Positions 12,997-24,016 of a stretch of 55,021 nucleotides of DNA are shown in pieces (within the stretch, counting starts at the first letter, position 1; every line of letters starts with the position of its first letter). The notes under the pieces were generated by a model. That model did not search any database. It saw nothing but the letters and a program-made list of their open reading frames with translations, and was not told the DNA's origin. The position numbers and the translations under genes were made by a program. Source of the DNA: Priapulus caudatus (Eukaryota > Priapulida > Priapulimorpha > Priapulimorphida > Priapulidae); assembly GCF_000485595.1 (NCBI RefSeq), contig NW_014577376.1, positions 249,921-304,941 of the forward strand. Direction: 5' to 3'.

Positions 12997-15569
12997 AAGA
13001 AATAAAATATTTGTAATGTGGTAAATGATGCTGGGATTCAATGACTATAATAATAGTAATTAAAAGTTGCATGAAATTTATTTCATAACACATGGCGTCG
13101 ACGACTAGCGGTGGCCCGGTGCGGCCCGCGGGCCAACCAAAAACTTGATGTAGCGCCACCAGAATTTTCCAAAAGTTAAAATTGGTCGCCTGGGTCCGGG
13201 GGGGCGCCGGGCCCGATCCGGCACACTAAAATTTCAAAGTGTCTAATGTGATAAAAATAATTGTTTCTTACGCTGCTAATCTCATTCAAAAGAGAGCGCA
13301 GCGAATTCGCTGAGCGAGGGACACGTACGCACGTGCAGCATTCTAGCCGCGGGCATACACGGGCGGCACGGTTTACTATCCGTCTTTACTGCGGGCTCGC
13401 AACAAGCCACGTATTGTGTTAGACTGGCTATCCGGCCCTCACGGCTCTGCTAGACATGTACACGCTCTGCGACGAACAGTTCGGCGCGCGAACCAGTCTA
13501 GCCAGAGGTCAAAATCTGAGCGCCGGCGCGGCGCATGAGCATATTTTGGCCAAAGCGCCGAGCATACATAGTGATTACATTGTATCCAAAGCGAACCAGA
13601 AATGCGTCTATGAGCAATACGGCCTTCTCTGGCAGTGTACTGTGGAGGCGTATGTAAATATGAACCGCGAGCGATGAAGAGTTTTCGAAGGCAAACAATT
13701 GTTCCTAATAAAAAAAATGAGAAATTTCTTCTTTGATGTTATTTTGTTTTAAAAATGCTTAAAATACGGCGGACGCACATGCCGTCCCGGAGAGGTGTCT
13801 GGTACGGGACGCGGGGATACACATGGGGGCAAAATACGGCCGACATCTGGTTCACCCTGATTAGCTAGCTAGGCTGCATGCGTGCTCACTGTTTCGGCAT
13901 CCGGCGAAGCGAAACTGCCAGCGTCTCGAAAGTTCGCGTTAGAGATAAACTGAACTATTCATCGAAGATGATCAGCTAGGCTTATTTTAATTCGCGAAGT
14001 GTAAATATTAGTGCTTTGGTAGTTTATTTATGCATTTTCTCTGTCTCTTTCACCAACGAAATATTGAACTTAGTCTTTAGACATTGCTGCTTGTTTCTTT
14101 TTAAATGGCATGGCGTAGCGCCAGGCTACTTGTTGATATAATTATGGGTTCTTACATTTATCTTATTAAATCTTGGGCAATATTTTATTTTTTTACAGTT
14201 TCAAAGCGCTGCCAGACATTTTAAGCTTTGCATGAGATTTAAATGTATATGTTTTATTTTAACATTGAAAAAGGCCAAGTGTGTTGTGTTTTATTACAGG
14301 TTAAGCTAGATTTAATATTGCATGCTGCTGTGACTTTTGATCTTTCTTGAACGTCTGAACCTGATCGATTAGCATGGCACGCGGCGTTTTAGATAAAATA
14401 ATGAGTGAAAGCTAGTAAACTGCAGTATCCAAGATTCTGGTTGAAAATTTGATGCGCGTGGAATGCTAATTCAAAATGTATGACCTGCAATCATCAATGT
14501 CAAGTGGTTGCCATTGTTGGGGGGGGTGGGCGGTTTGTTCAAAGATTGTGGCAAGTGCATCGACGGCCAATTTTTCAAATAATATACCAAGTACGATATT
14601 GAAAAATAAAGATTTATAATGTTTTTCTTTGTTTTTTTTTCGATGCGCACCAAGATTTCAATTTTCGGGCCCCAAAAATTGAAAACCAATGATTTTGGTG
14701 CCCGATCGGGCACACTGAAAAAAAAAGTTAGTGTCGAGCCATTGCATAACATTTTACCATATAAGTTAACTACTAACATTACACTACTAACATTACTAAC
14801 ATTACTAACACTGTATGTGTCAAGTCACAGATGAGCAAAAATTGAAAATTAACACGAAACATTGTGTTGTTAAACACGTAATGTTATACTTTGTATCAAG
14901 CAAGCCAGACAATGCGTCTAGACATGTACGTTTGCAGCGTATTGTGCAACCCTGGCCGTATGTAAAATGAACGCGCGCATTATGAATATAATTTTTTTTA
15001 CAGAGGTTGGACACCGGACAACCACGGAAGCAATTTGTAGTTGCCCGAGAGAAAACCCAGTCGTCACGGACGACCGGACGACTGTTAAAATTAAGCTCTG
15101 TGGGGTATGTGAGATTCCTGCTCAGTGTCGGCGCATGCGTATTTAGTTATTCCAAAATGGCTGCGCATTTTGATTGGTTCAGCCGTGCTCCCACTCCAGT
15201 GACCGCTTCGTGCACCCGTGCACCAGACAGTGGCACCCACGAATTTTGGTCTCGCGAGGCTGACAACTCAGCGTGTGCGTGGGTATAAGGTTCCTGCTGA
15301 GCACGAAGCTCACGTTCCATGCTCAGCACGAACCTCACCGTGTGCGGGGAGGGGGGCTTTACAACCTGTACTACAAATCAGAAATAAAACAATCGAGATC
15401 ATATAATACATCAAATTAATACTACTTGTGATTACATGACAGAGAGGCAAAGATTCAGTTTTGTTCGTTTATGAACAGATGGGGGTTGTACCATTTGGAA
15501 TCAATTATGCATGTCATAAACGGCCCCAATACAAAAGTGAACCCCATTAATTTTGAGGTACATACATCT
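12997..15569. other. Mostly unique DNA with short repeats; no recognised gene
   Basis: Contents: a GC-rich patch with CGGCCCGCGGGCC near 13115; two related motifs, CCCGATCCGGCACACT (near 13211) and CCCGATCGGGCACACT (near 14700), each preceded by a similar AATTTTC/GGTCGCC context; and a small ACTAACATT tandem at about 14766-14812. Near 15160-15180 is an AAAATGGCTGCGC / GATTGG pair that resembles a CCAAT/YY1-type promoter, with no clear exon after it. Confidence 0.5.
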
Positions 15570-15790
15570 CAGGGCTCTCCCCAGGATGAAATTGAAACCT
15601 AGGGGGGTCTGGGGGCACGCCCCCGGTAAAATTTTGAGATCTTAGAAGCTCTGTGGTGCATTCTGAGGCATTTTCGGACATGTTTGAGTTGATTTGTTTT
15701 CTCTGATCTAGTGTCATTTTTTTTTTTTTTTTTTTTAAACTAGGGTTTATTCGGGATAGCTATGGGAGAACTTGAAGGCAACTTGTAATT
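15570..15790 (+). repeat. CAGGGCTCTCCCCAGGATG dispersed repeat
   Basis: It starts with CAGGGCTCTCCCCAGGATG, followed by GGGGGTCTGGGGGCACGCCCCC. The first 27 bases recur inverted at 46881-46912 (CATCCTGGGGAGAACCCTG). A CAGGG terminus is typical of hAT-type elements. A poly-T run (15719-15736) lies inside, and the right end is not resolved. Confidence 0.5.
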
Positions 15791-15974
15791 TTTTCGGGCA
15801 AGTACATAAAAATGAACATAACACAAGGCATCAGTTTAGTAGATGTATCATTTATTGACATGTACTGCAATAAGCAGGACCTTTTCTGTAAAACTTCATC
15901 ATCAATATGTCATGATTCATCCACTGTGACTCTACTTTGTCCCATCTACTCGACGCATGGCGCTGGCGCGTTCA

Positions 15975-16061
15975 AAAGAGCTCTGCTGATTGGCTTAGCA
16001 GTGAGGGTGACCAGCCAATCACAGCAAAGCACACAAGTGTGCTTTGGTTTCTGCTCGCAAA
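15975..16061 (+). promoter_or_regulatory. CCAAT-box promoter-like segment
   Basis: An inverted CCAAT box (TGATTGGCT, near 15990) and a direct one (AGCCAATCAC, near 16013) lie 50-70 bp before GCAAAATGGCGGC. The last element is the classic YY1-type site that overlaps start codons of many animal housekeeping genes. No transcript evidence is available here. Confidence 0.25.
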
Positions 16062-16319
16062 ATGGCGGCATCAACAAACGATCGATTCCTGCGCTGTCAA
16101 ACTTTTATTTTGAACTGTCACGCTGAATCTCCGCTGAAAATAGTGTATTTCAATTCGGCGATAACATTTCCTATCCGGGTGCTGGAATTTAATCGGGCCA
16201 GAGGTAATTTAAACGTGACGCAACGATTGAAACGGGGAGGGGAGAGTTTTCCCAAACAGGGCGGGCGCGCCCGGTTTGCGCAACGTAGGGAGAGGCCTGC
16301 ATCTAGCTGTGAAAACTGA
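16062..16319 (+). CDS. Possible first exon or short ORF starting MAASTNDRF
   Basis: An 85-codon frame opens at the ATG of the YY1-like CAAAATGGCGGC motif and closes with TGA at 16317-16319. No domain is recognised. The second half (from about 16150) lies inside a dispersed repeat that also occurs inverted at 46413-46565, so at most the first 25-30 codons could be native coding sequence. The start context and the two CCAAT boxes just upstream are the only positive evidence. It may equally be a chance frame. Confidence 0.2.
   Translation: MAASTNDRFLRCQTFILNCHAESPLKIVYFNSAITFPIRVLEFNRARGNLNVTQRLKRGGESFPKQGGRARFAQRRERPASSCEN
16150..16303 (+). repeat. Dispersed repeat, copy 1 (GC-rich, TTTAAACG...CAACGATTGA)
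   Basis: It matches the reverse complement of 46413-46565, sharing TAATTTAAACG, GCAACGATTGA and CCGGTTTGCGCA. The copies are diverged, so insertion is old. Class unknown. Confidence 0.65.
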
Positions 16320-16689
16320 AGCATGACCGTGTTGGGATTGTCAAAACTAAAACACAGCCAGAAATCACAGCATATCGAAGGATTTATAGGATATCGCAAA
16401 TTAGTCTTAGCTTTTCAATTGCCCATTTGGATATTTGAAATCCATCTATCGTCAAGAAAACTTTCAAAGGGCATATATCAGAACCGAGATGTACAGAAGG
16501 CCTTGGGATGACCTTGGTAAAGTAACCGTGGTGCAAAAACAACTGTGTTTCTGTGTTCAGAGGCAAGACAGGAAGGAATACAACAAGATGTGAAATTGGT
16601 AAAATTGCTGCAATGCACTTTCCTGATGCTGAAGTATTCTATAGAAAATTCTCAAGCCAAAAACTTCCAAAGAATCATTACAGGCATGC

Positions 16690-16762
16690 ATGCACACACG
16701 CACGCACGCACGCACGCACGTCGCACGCACGCACACACACACACACACAAACACACACAGAC
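16690..16762. repeat. CACG/CA microsatellite
   Basis: Alternating CACG and CA repeats. Frames running through it on both strands are artefacts of the repeat. Confidence 0.9.
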
Positions 16763-16832
16763 TATAACGCAGCAATAAATTAGTGGAGTGCTGGTCACTG
16801 CATGATCGTCATAGCTATTGTGAATTAAAAAG

Positions 16833-17182
16833 CAGGGTGCGAAATTAACGGTGCGAGTCCGGAGTCAAATACTCCCTGATTTACTGTCGGACTCCCTGAT
16901 TTGACATATGCAGGAGTCCGCGTGACTCCCAAAAAATTCTGCTATACTAACTAGTACGTTCCAAAGCACGGTCTCGCGGAATGTTTCAGTATTAAAATGC
17001 CAAAAGAAAATTTGGCAGACGTGCAACTTCATAAACCTTCAAAATAAGCACATGCGTTATTGTTAATATCTTTAGTTTTGAATTTCAGACTGCGAACTCC
17101 CTCATTTTGCTGTGGACTCTCTCTTTTTGAGGGCAGGGAAGGCCGTTGGACTCCTTTGTTCACAAGTTAATTTCTACCCCTG
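16833..17182. mobile_element. hAT-like MITE, copy 1 (GACTCC family)
   Basis: The ends form an imperfect terminal inverted repeat: CAGGGTGCGAAATTAAC on the left and, read inverted, CAGGGGTAGAAATTAAC on the right. AAAAAG occurs immediately outside both ends (16827-16832 and 17183-17188), a possible 6-bp target duplication in A-rich DNA. Inside are repeated GACTCCCTGATTT and AGGAGTCC motifs near the ends, as expected for transposase sub-terminal sites. A second copy is at 45901-46259. No coding capacity. Confidence 0.75.
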
Positions 17183-20100
17183 AAAAAGCATTCCATATGA
17201 TAATATAGCATGATGCAAGATACTGTACCATGCTACATTGTTATTGCATATTTTACGAATAACGTCTCATATATTGATCACAGAATGTTAGATTAGTGCT
17301 ACAGTAGTAGTCTCCTGTTTTGATTTACTCAGCATTTTTTTTGTTAATTCAGTTGTTGATAAAAAAGGAGGAAGTAAAAAATGGAATATACGTTACTTTT
17401 GACAGAAATTGCTTTCAACGTTGTCAAAACTAAATGTCTTCATTTTGTAACAAACGAAAATGTACCCAAGTTCAAGTATTTGAAAAGTCATTTCACGTGT
17501 CTCTGGCCGAAACATGAACACCACCGTTCAGAAATTGATATACCACAGTGTACCACACACACGCACGTACATGCACAAAGGCAGAACAATAATTAAATCA
17601 TTCAGAGAAAGAAGAAACACATGCCCGAAGGCATGCTTCATTTACACAAGATTTATCCGTGACAATCTGTTATAAAGTGCAGAATCATGTTGACTCATGT
17701 TGGCCCTTGATACTTTTTACAATTACATTTTACATTTCATGCCTAATTACATTTCTACTACACTTTTCTTACGTTCAAGATGCCTTTTTTTACCAAATGT
17801 GATGAGACTATTAGAACACATGATTTTAAAATTTAGTAATTAAAAAAATATATAACTGCAATTTTCTGTATACTTCCTGTGGTATCTTTACAGTGATGAC
17901 GTATACTTGTTACAGATTTTATTGAACGTAAAAGATGGGCCAGGATAAAAAAAATTGTCGACGTCATTTTTTTTAAACACGTTTCTTTGGTTGTTTTTTT
18001 TTTGCTAATAATCTCACGGACCTCTACACAGATCCAACCACTTTGCTCGCCAACATTTGTCAAACAGGATAAACATCTGGCATGCCAGATTTCCTGACAT
18101 TCGCCGCTCGATCGACACGCCTGACATTCTCTACAGTTGTACGACTAGTGATTATCTATACCTTTGCCACGCCCGACATCCATGCTCATACTGCATCGAC
18201 AAGGCGTGAAACTGACGTACCACTTTTAAGTTTACCACTGGATTTATCCCCGGTTTTACATCAGCAGGACCACCCGGGAAATTTTGCTATTCACAAAAAT
18301 CATATTGAATATCATAGTACTTCCAGCGTTTTAAAATCTCGTTATGCGGCAATGTACAGCAGATAACATGATATTATAACCCATGGTATTCTTGATGTGT
18401 GGCATTCTTGCAGTTGCTGCATATATGTAGTTTTTCGTAGTTATATATGTAGCCGCATATATGTAGTTATTAGTTTGATAAACGTCTTTATACAGTATTG
18501 GGTTTAAACTAGCCAGCGTACTCGCTTATTGTGCTGTTGCCATGTTTTCCGAGCTACTGGAAAGTTAGCTTCTATCCCTGCAATTAAGCTTATTTTTCAT
18601 AATTTAATATGTACTGATAGGGATATAGTATATACAATTTTGTAAACAATGTTTTATTAGTTATCATACTCATAATATATATTTTAGATACTTTGGTCAA
18701 AACATCAGCTTTAGCTACATCCTTTTTGAAATTTACAAATTGACCTTTTAAAATGATCAGAATTGGTTGCTTTCAACATAGCCTGAAAATGCAGTAAATG
18801 CCGTTTCCAGGCTCTAAATTATGAAAAGATTTAATCGAATGGGGTTCGCAACTGCGGCGTTCGCCGTGTGTGCCGGCACACACCATAACCACCACTTATG
18901 CTATTATTACTGGGTGATCCTACATTTTTCTGCAGTAACATATTTTGGGGGGCCACTACAGCCCTGCTGCAACGATATCCCACATGACAGATGCACTGTC
19001 GATATTCCCTAATTCTGTATGCGCTAGTAATTTATCCTACTCTTGTCTGCAGACTTGCTATCCATGTGACCAGAATGCTCCCAGACTGGCCAATGCGGCC
19101 TTTACGTCGGACACGAGTGCATGCAAACAAAAATGTAGCTTTAACTAACCCCTAAAATGTCTGACTAAAGACTGGATCGTCTCGTTATACTAGTGATACG
19201 GCCCCCCGGTATGCGGCCATATTGTCCATGAGCGTAAACCCGCCAAACCGCTGGCTCTATGCCAAATAATGGCAAGCGCTGCACTGCTGCAGCCACATCA
19301 ACCTTTTATGGAGCAACACACCCTACGAAATGCTGCATGTAGTATGCACCTTCCATCAAACCAATTTCGCACGTCTGCCAACATAATATTTTGAAAACAA
19401 ATAAGGCAATAAGCAACTTGTTTCTCTGCACTTGCTCTTGTATGGTAACAGTACTGAGATTATTTTTCGAATAGCAAAATTACCCGTCGAAAGTAACGAT
19501 GCAGTTTTTACACCAAGTTTTAGTTGAGGGAGGCAAACGAGCAACTACGCTTGAGAACACGTGTTACCTCAACTCATTATATATGCATTTATGCAAGAAT
19601 ACTTGGGTTACAACCAAATTGTGAGGAAGCCGAATTGAAGCACTTGCGTTATTTATTCCACGCATAAACGAGATTCTCCCACAGCCACAGCCATTTTGTT
19701 TTATCGGAAATCGTAGGAGAGAAATTTTGGAGGCTTGCCAAAATACCCGTGTGCAAGTGAAAACCGATGCGACCGCCAGCAGTCGAAGGAACACACGTAG
19801 GCAAACTATACTCGGTTTCTACGAACAACCGAGAAGTGAGGTTCAGTTCAGATGGCTTGCTTTCGTTTTAACTACAGATCGAGCCACGCACAGGGACATT
19901 TGTAGGATGTGACGGATTAAAGATTGTTGGTGATTATTGACACAGTATGTACATGTATCTATGATGCATTTTACGTGACGAATGGTAAAAATCCATAGGC
20001 TCCCAATTCCACGTACAAATCTACAATGCCAACATGAAAATTTGACATCGATTAATTGGGCGTGGGAGAGGGAGATGTTTGAACTAGATTAAAAATATGT

Positions 20101-20204
20101 TAAGCTTTGGATTGCAAATTCATGAAAAATGCACGATACATGATGATACAGGATACAAAAACACGCATGAATATTTAAAAAAACCATTCATATGGTCTTC
20201 GCCA
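17183..20204. other. AT-rich stretch without a recognised gene
   Basis: Short features only: an ATATATGTAG tandem patch (about 18418-18468) and an 18-bp perfect palindrome GTGTGTGCCGGCACACAC (18866-18883). All open frames are short and show no family motif. Confidence 0.5.
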
Positions 20205-21077
20205 TTATAGACCATTCTTATTTATTATTCATGACCTGGGGTCACGCACGAAAACGAGCGGAAAAGAGGCTAAGCTAGGCAATTTTGTTAAACAATGGCT
20301 GCTCAGACAGGCACGCACAGACGGGGGTACACGCAGCGTACCACGGCGATACACCGCACGGTACACGCGGTACACGGGAGATACACGCAGCGTAGCACGC
20401 GGTACACGCAGCGTAGCAGCAGCGGTAGCACGCAGATACACGCACGTACACCACATCTCCGTGTACCGCGCGTGTAGCGGCGTGTAATCTGTGTGTAGCG
20501 CCGCGTGCGACAAGTGCGTGGTAACCCGCGTGCGCGTGGCGTGTTACGTGCGTGTATGCTGAGTGTACGTGGGCGTGTACGTGCAGTGATATGCTCGGCG
20601 TATGCGCGCGTGTAACGGCATGTAATCTGCGTGGTACGGTAGGCGTGCGTGATATCTGCGTGCGACGGTGCGTGTACGTGCAATGTACGCCGCGTGGAAG
20701 TGCGTGTACCTCGCCGTGTACACCGCGTGTATCTCCGTGTAACCGGCGCGTGCACGTGGGCGTGTACGTGGCGTGTACCAGCCGGGGCGTGTACGTGGGC
20801 GTGTACGCCGCGTGTAATCTCTGTGTACCCCGCGTGCAGCGTGCGTGTATCTTTGCGTGTAGCGCCGCGTGTAACAGTGCCGTGTATCCCTGCGTGTATC
20901 CGTGGCGTGTACGGTAGCGGTGATATGCATGCCGTGTTACCCGCGTGTACGTGCGTGTACCGCCGCTGTGCGTGCCTGCCTGAGGCAGCCCTTGTTTACA
21001 AAATTGGCCTAGGCTTAAGCCTCGTTTTCGTGCGATGACCGCCCAGTGTCATAATAATATTTAAGACTGGTCTATAA
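20205..21077. mobile_element. Fold-back element with TACACG/CGTGTA satellite core
   Basis: The outer arms of about 110-120 bp are imperfect inverted copies (TTATAGACCA ... GCACGAAAACGAG ... GCTAGGCAATTTTGT ... CAGGCACGCAC). The core is a degenerate short tandem whose left part reads TACACG and whose right part reads CGTGTA, with the switch near 20470-20490, so the core is itself roughly palindromic. No target duplication was found next to the arms. Long open frames here come from the repeat and are not genes. Confidence 0.75.
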
Positions 21078-21123
21078 CGATGAGATTCCAGTCATGGAGA
21101 ACATACCCTGCCACCTAACTAGC

Positions 21124-21306
21124 GCACGAAGGGTCGTTGTCGAGGTAACTATCAGATATGTGTTTAGGGTTAGGGTTAGGGTTAGGGTTAGGGTTTTAGG
21201 GTTAGGGTTAGGGTAGGGTTAGGTTAGGGTAGGGACGTAAGGCGTAGCGACATACTGCGCTGACACCGTCGGGTAGCTACATATACGACAAACGACCGCC
21301 TTCACG
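21124..21306. mobile_element. Telomere-repeat fold-back element T1 (9-bp target duplication)
   Basis: The left end GCACGAAGGGTCGTTGTCG and the right end (inverted, CGTGAAGGCGGTCGTTTGTCG with small indels) enclose about 70 bp of TTAGGG repeats (21163-21235). CTAACTAGC occurs directly outside both ends (21115-21123 and 21307-21315). A perfect 9-bp duplication fits Mutator-like or related DNA transposons. Arms and the GGTAACTATC-AGATATG junction match T4 at 30230. Confidence 0.8.
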
Positions 21307-21315
21307 CTAACTAGC

Positions 21316-22428
21316 ACATAGGGTATGAGTCGAATGACGCACTTATGCCATTTTGGAACCAAACACTATAACGGGCAATTTTGCACCGGTTGGTTTCGAC
21401 AACAACTACGGATACAGTCTCGTAACACACACTCAGCACCGAGAAAATGTTTGTTCAAGTTTTCTTGAGTTTCTGTGGCAGAATGCCTCCCAATGGCAGC
21501 ATCACAACGCTGGTTCTATGATTGCAAGCATGGATACTCTCGGTCAAGGATAACACTTCACCGTTGGAACGTACGATATTCCTTCTTAGGAGAAAAAACG
21601 TCTGTGTAATCACAGATTAATCTCTCACACATCATGAAAGAACTTGTTCTAAATCCGGGTTTTTACGTAGACATTCGAAAATTCAAACGGAGGTTAAAAT
21701 TCACAATTTGACAGCCGGTATTTACCTTTTCTTTACACGGCATGAGCTCAGAGTGACTATGGTTTTTTCATGCGAACAACATATAAAGTTATTTATGTTA
21801 TAAATTTCACCAAAAACTACAATGCGACCCCTCAGCTATTATACTTTAGTGCACAAGCAAACTGCTTCGTGACCAACTACCTGCTCTACTCTTCACGCCA
21901 GTGGCACATCGTGACGCCCAAAATTCACAAACTGTTAAATTGTCAGCCAACTAGACACAATTACTCATACAAAACCCTGTATATATATGTTACGGGGTAT
22001 GGCATTCTTGGGCAAATTGTTCTTTGATTACAAGGTAATTGGGGGAGAAAATATAAGCCCCTGTAATTTAAGGTTAGCAACGATGGTAATAACCATGACC
22101 GTAATGTCTCATCTAATAATATCTAATAATAAAAACGACAATGATGATGAGCACGATGGAACAAATACTAGCACGACAAGAAATTACATTCAATGCGAAT
22201 CAATATTAGCAATTTTGCCAGTGGCCGTTGTTCGTTCGCATAAGGGTGGGTGTGCGTCTAGCATTCGTTACTTCATATCGTGGCGAGCACGCTGGACCAA
22301 CGCTATGGCTATTCGTATGTCCTGCACATCCGTGCGCATCGTGTTTTCGTGCGGATTTTTTGTGGGGGCCATTGGCACAAAAATTGCTGCGCGAGTGAGC
22401 TCGACGCAATGAATAGTTAACACGCGTC
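21316..22428. other. Stretch without a recognised gene, up to the assembly gap
   Basis: Open frames up to 141 codons (21987-22412) have ordinary AT-rich composition and no known motif. Nothing else stands out. Confidence 0.45.
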
Positions 22429-22521
22429 NNNNNNNNNNNNNNNNNNNNNNNNNNNNNNNNNNNNNNNNNNNNNNNNNNNNNNNNNNNNNNNNNNNNNNNN
22501 NNNNNNNNNNNNNNNNNNNNN
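22429..22521. other. Assembly gap (93 N)
   Basis: A run of N. The Harbinger pseudogene begins directly after it, so its 5' part may lie in the gap. Confidence 1.
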
Positions 22522-23131
22522 CTCCTGGCGACTACAATACGAAATCGCGGTTCTTCTCCAACATCGCCAGAACCTCATGGAACTGGCACTTCACCAAGTC
22601 CATGTCATCAGCGAAAAAGAGAAAGAGAGAGCGTCAACAGAGTTTGGCCGCCGACCGTGGACTCGGAAGAGCCGACGACAGTTTTGGCCTGTATGGCACC
22701 AGTCCTACTTGTTTGAACTCCGCTAACGAAGACCAGGCCAAGCCTTCAGAACTTCATCGCGGATGCCCCCCGAGATGTTCGACGAGCTGCTAACCAGCAG
22801 TGGGATGTATCGAGGATCACCATAGGCAAATACAACTACAGCACGAGCGGCCCTCGAACCCTGGCCTGAAGTCTTTTGCCTTCACTCTGACGAATCTTGC
22901 TCTGTGGACAAATATCAACTCATTCCGGGTGGGTGGAGCGGGTGCCTCACAACCACCCATATCCCGCTCATCCCAGAAGTGTTACCCAGGCATCATCGAT
23001 GTAGTGTACAAGGATGAGTGATGAATTGCCTTGCTCGGCCCCACCACTACTGAGGAATGCGGCGTGTCCCATATCTGTAACAAGTTCATGGAGAGGTGGA
23101 ACTTCCCCCATACCTGTGTGCACTTGATGGC
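22522..23131 (+). pseudogene. Harbinger (DDE_Tnp_4) transposase fragment, frameshifted
   Basis: Translated pieces in different frames line up with the N-terminal half of Harbinger/HARBI1-type transposases. In order they are: MPPEMFDELL (22763-22792), PGLKSFAFTLTNLALW and NSFRVGG (about 22861-22940), IIDVVYKDE (about 22994-23020) and KFMERWNFPHTC (23082-23117). The family uses a DDE nuclease to move elements that duplicate a 3-bp TWA target. Several frameshifts and stops separate the pieces, and homology ends just before the catalytic core (expected GALDGKH), so the gene is dead and 3'-truncated; the 5' part may be in the gap. The order of blocks makes the family call fairly secure from memory, with no search run. 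A Harbinger-like MITE with TAA duplications is 3 kb downstream. Confidence 0.75.
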
Positions 23132-23195
23132 TGCGCGCTGACTGTGCGCTGGCTGTGCGGTGCATGCGCGGTGCATGTGCGGACCATTCGTTCCG

Positions 23196-23283
23196 TGCGC
23201 TAGCAAAACGCTGTGCTGGATTTTTTAACATGCGCGCCCTGTATATATTCTGTATACGGGCAGCGCGCTAGCAACACGCTGTG
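23196..23283. repeat. Two direct copies of a GCGCTAGCAAAACGCTGTG-like unit
   Basis: Near-identical 20-bp segments at 23196-23216 and 23263-23283 are 67 bp apart. Function unknown. Confidence 0.6.
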
Positions 23284-23484
23284 TATTCGTTGTCAACTCG
23301 CTAGCTTCTCCCAAATCCTGACAAAAGTTGGGCGCACAACGATGCACTGATCTATTTTCCATTTTTTGATTAATTTTCAGTGTGCAGGCCGTGCGTCGTG
23401 TATGTGTGACGGGGGCATAAGGAAAACTGGCTAATGTTGTAATAGGTTAGCTCGATAGCTAGCTACTTTGTCATATAAACAGCC

Positions 23485-23834
23485 CAGATCTGCCAAGGGT
23501 GTTCAACCAGCTTGCTGGAGGTTCAATGAGATTTTTCTGGAGAATGGGTCATTTTGGGAATATAATGCTGGAGGTTCAGAATATTTTTAAACACGACCAG
23601 TTTCTGAATATTTGGCTTTAAAATGTGTATTTGCAGTACATAATATATTCTGTTAGCATTCAAAGAAAATGAGACAAAATTTCATTTTACGGCATAAAAA
23701 CTTTAATTCTTGATCATGAAGTGTTACATACGGTTTATTCTTTCGCGTAAATGCGTGAGAATGCGTAGGTCATGCGGGAGAATGGGTCCAGATGCGTGAG
23801 TCTCCCGCAAAATGCGTGAGACTTGGTAGGTCTG
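23485..23834. mobile_element. MITE with CAGATCTGCCAAG terminal inverted repeats
   Basis: The left end CAGATCTGCCAAG and right end CTTGGTAGGTCTG are 11 of 13 inverted matches. ACAGCC (left) and ATAGCC (right) adjoin the ends, a possible 6-bp target duplication. The right part carries AATGCGTGAGTCTCCCGC-type repeats. No coding capacity; superfamily not certain. Confidence 0.6.
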
Positions 23835-23922
23835 ATAGCCCGACTGCCTAATAGCCTAATAGGGGAAAACATACAAACTTCTACCCTTGCACCACAGAAT
23901 TGTAGCTATAGTCAGGTCCCTT

Positions 23923-23970
23923 AGCTTCATGATCGTTACAGAGCTGACAAAAGCATCAAACTTGGCACAG
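23923..23970. repeat. Inverted repeat, left copy, flanking the BEL/Pao pseudogene
   Basis: CGTTACAGAGCTGACAAAAG...AAACTTGGCACAGTTG matches, inverted, 25976-26022 (CAACTGTGCCAAGTTTGAG...CTCCTGTAACGAT). The pair brackets about 2 kb. Confidence 0.6.
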
Positions 23971-24016
23971 TTGACTGGATAGTTGACAGTTGATTTTGAG
24001 ACTGTTAAGAGAGCGC

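Noticed and set aside
20303-20930. Overlapping 120-150-codon frames on both strands
   Set aside because: They are translations of the TACACG/CGTGTA satellite; both strands are open because the repeat lacks stop codons.
21163-21235. Chromosome end
   Set aside because: The TTAGGG tract is about 70 bp, lies between inverted arms with a 9-bp target duplication, and sequence continues for 34 kb.
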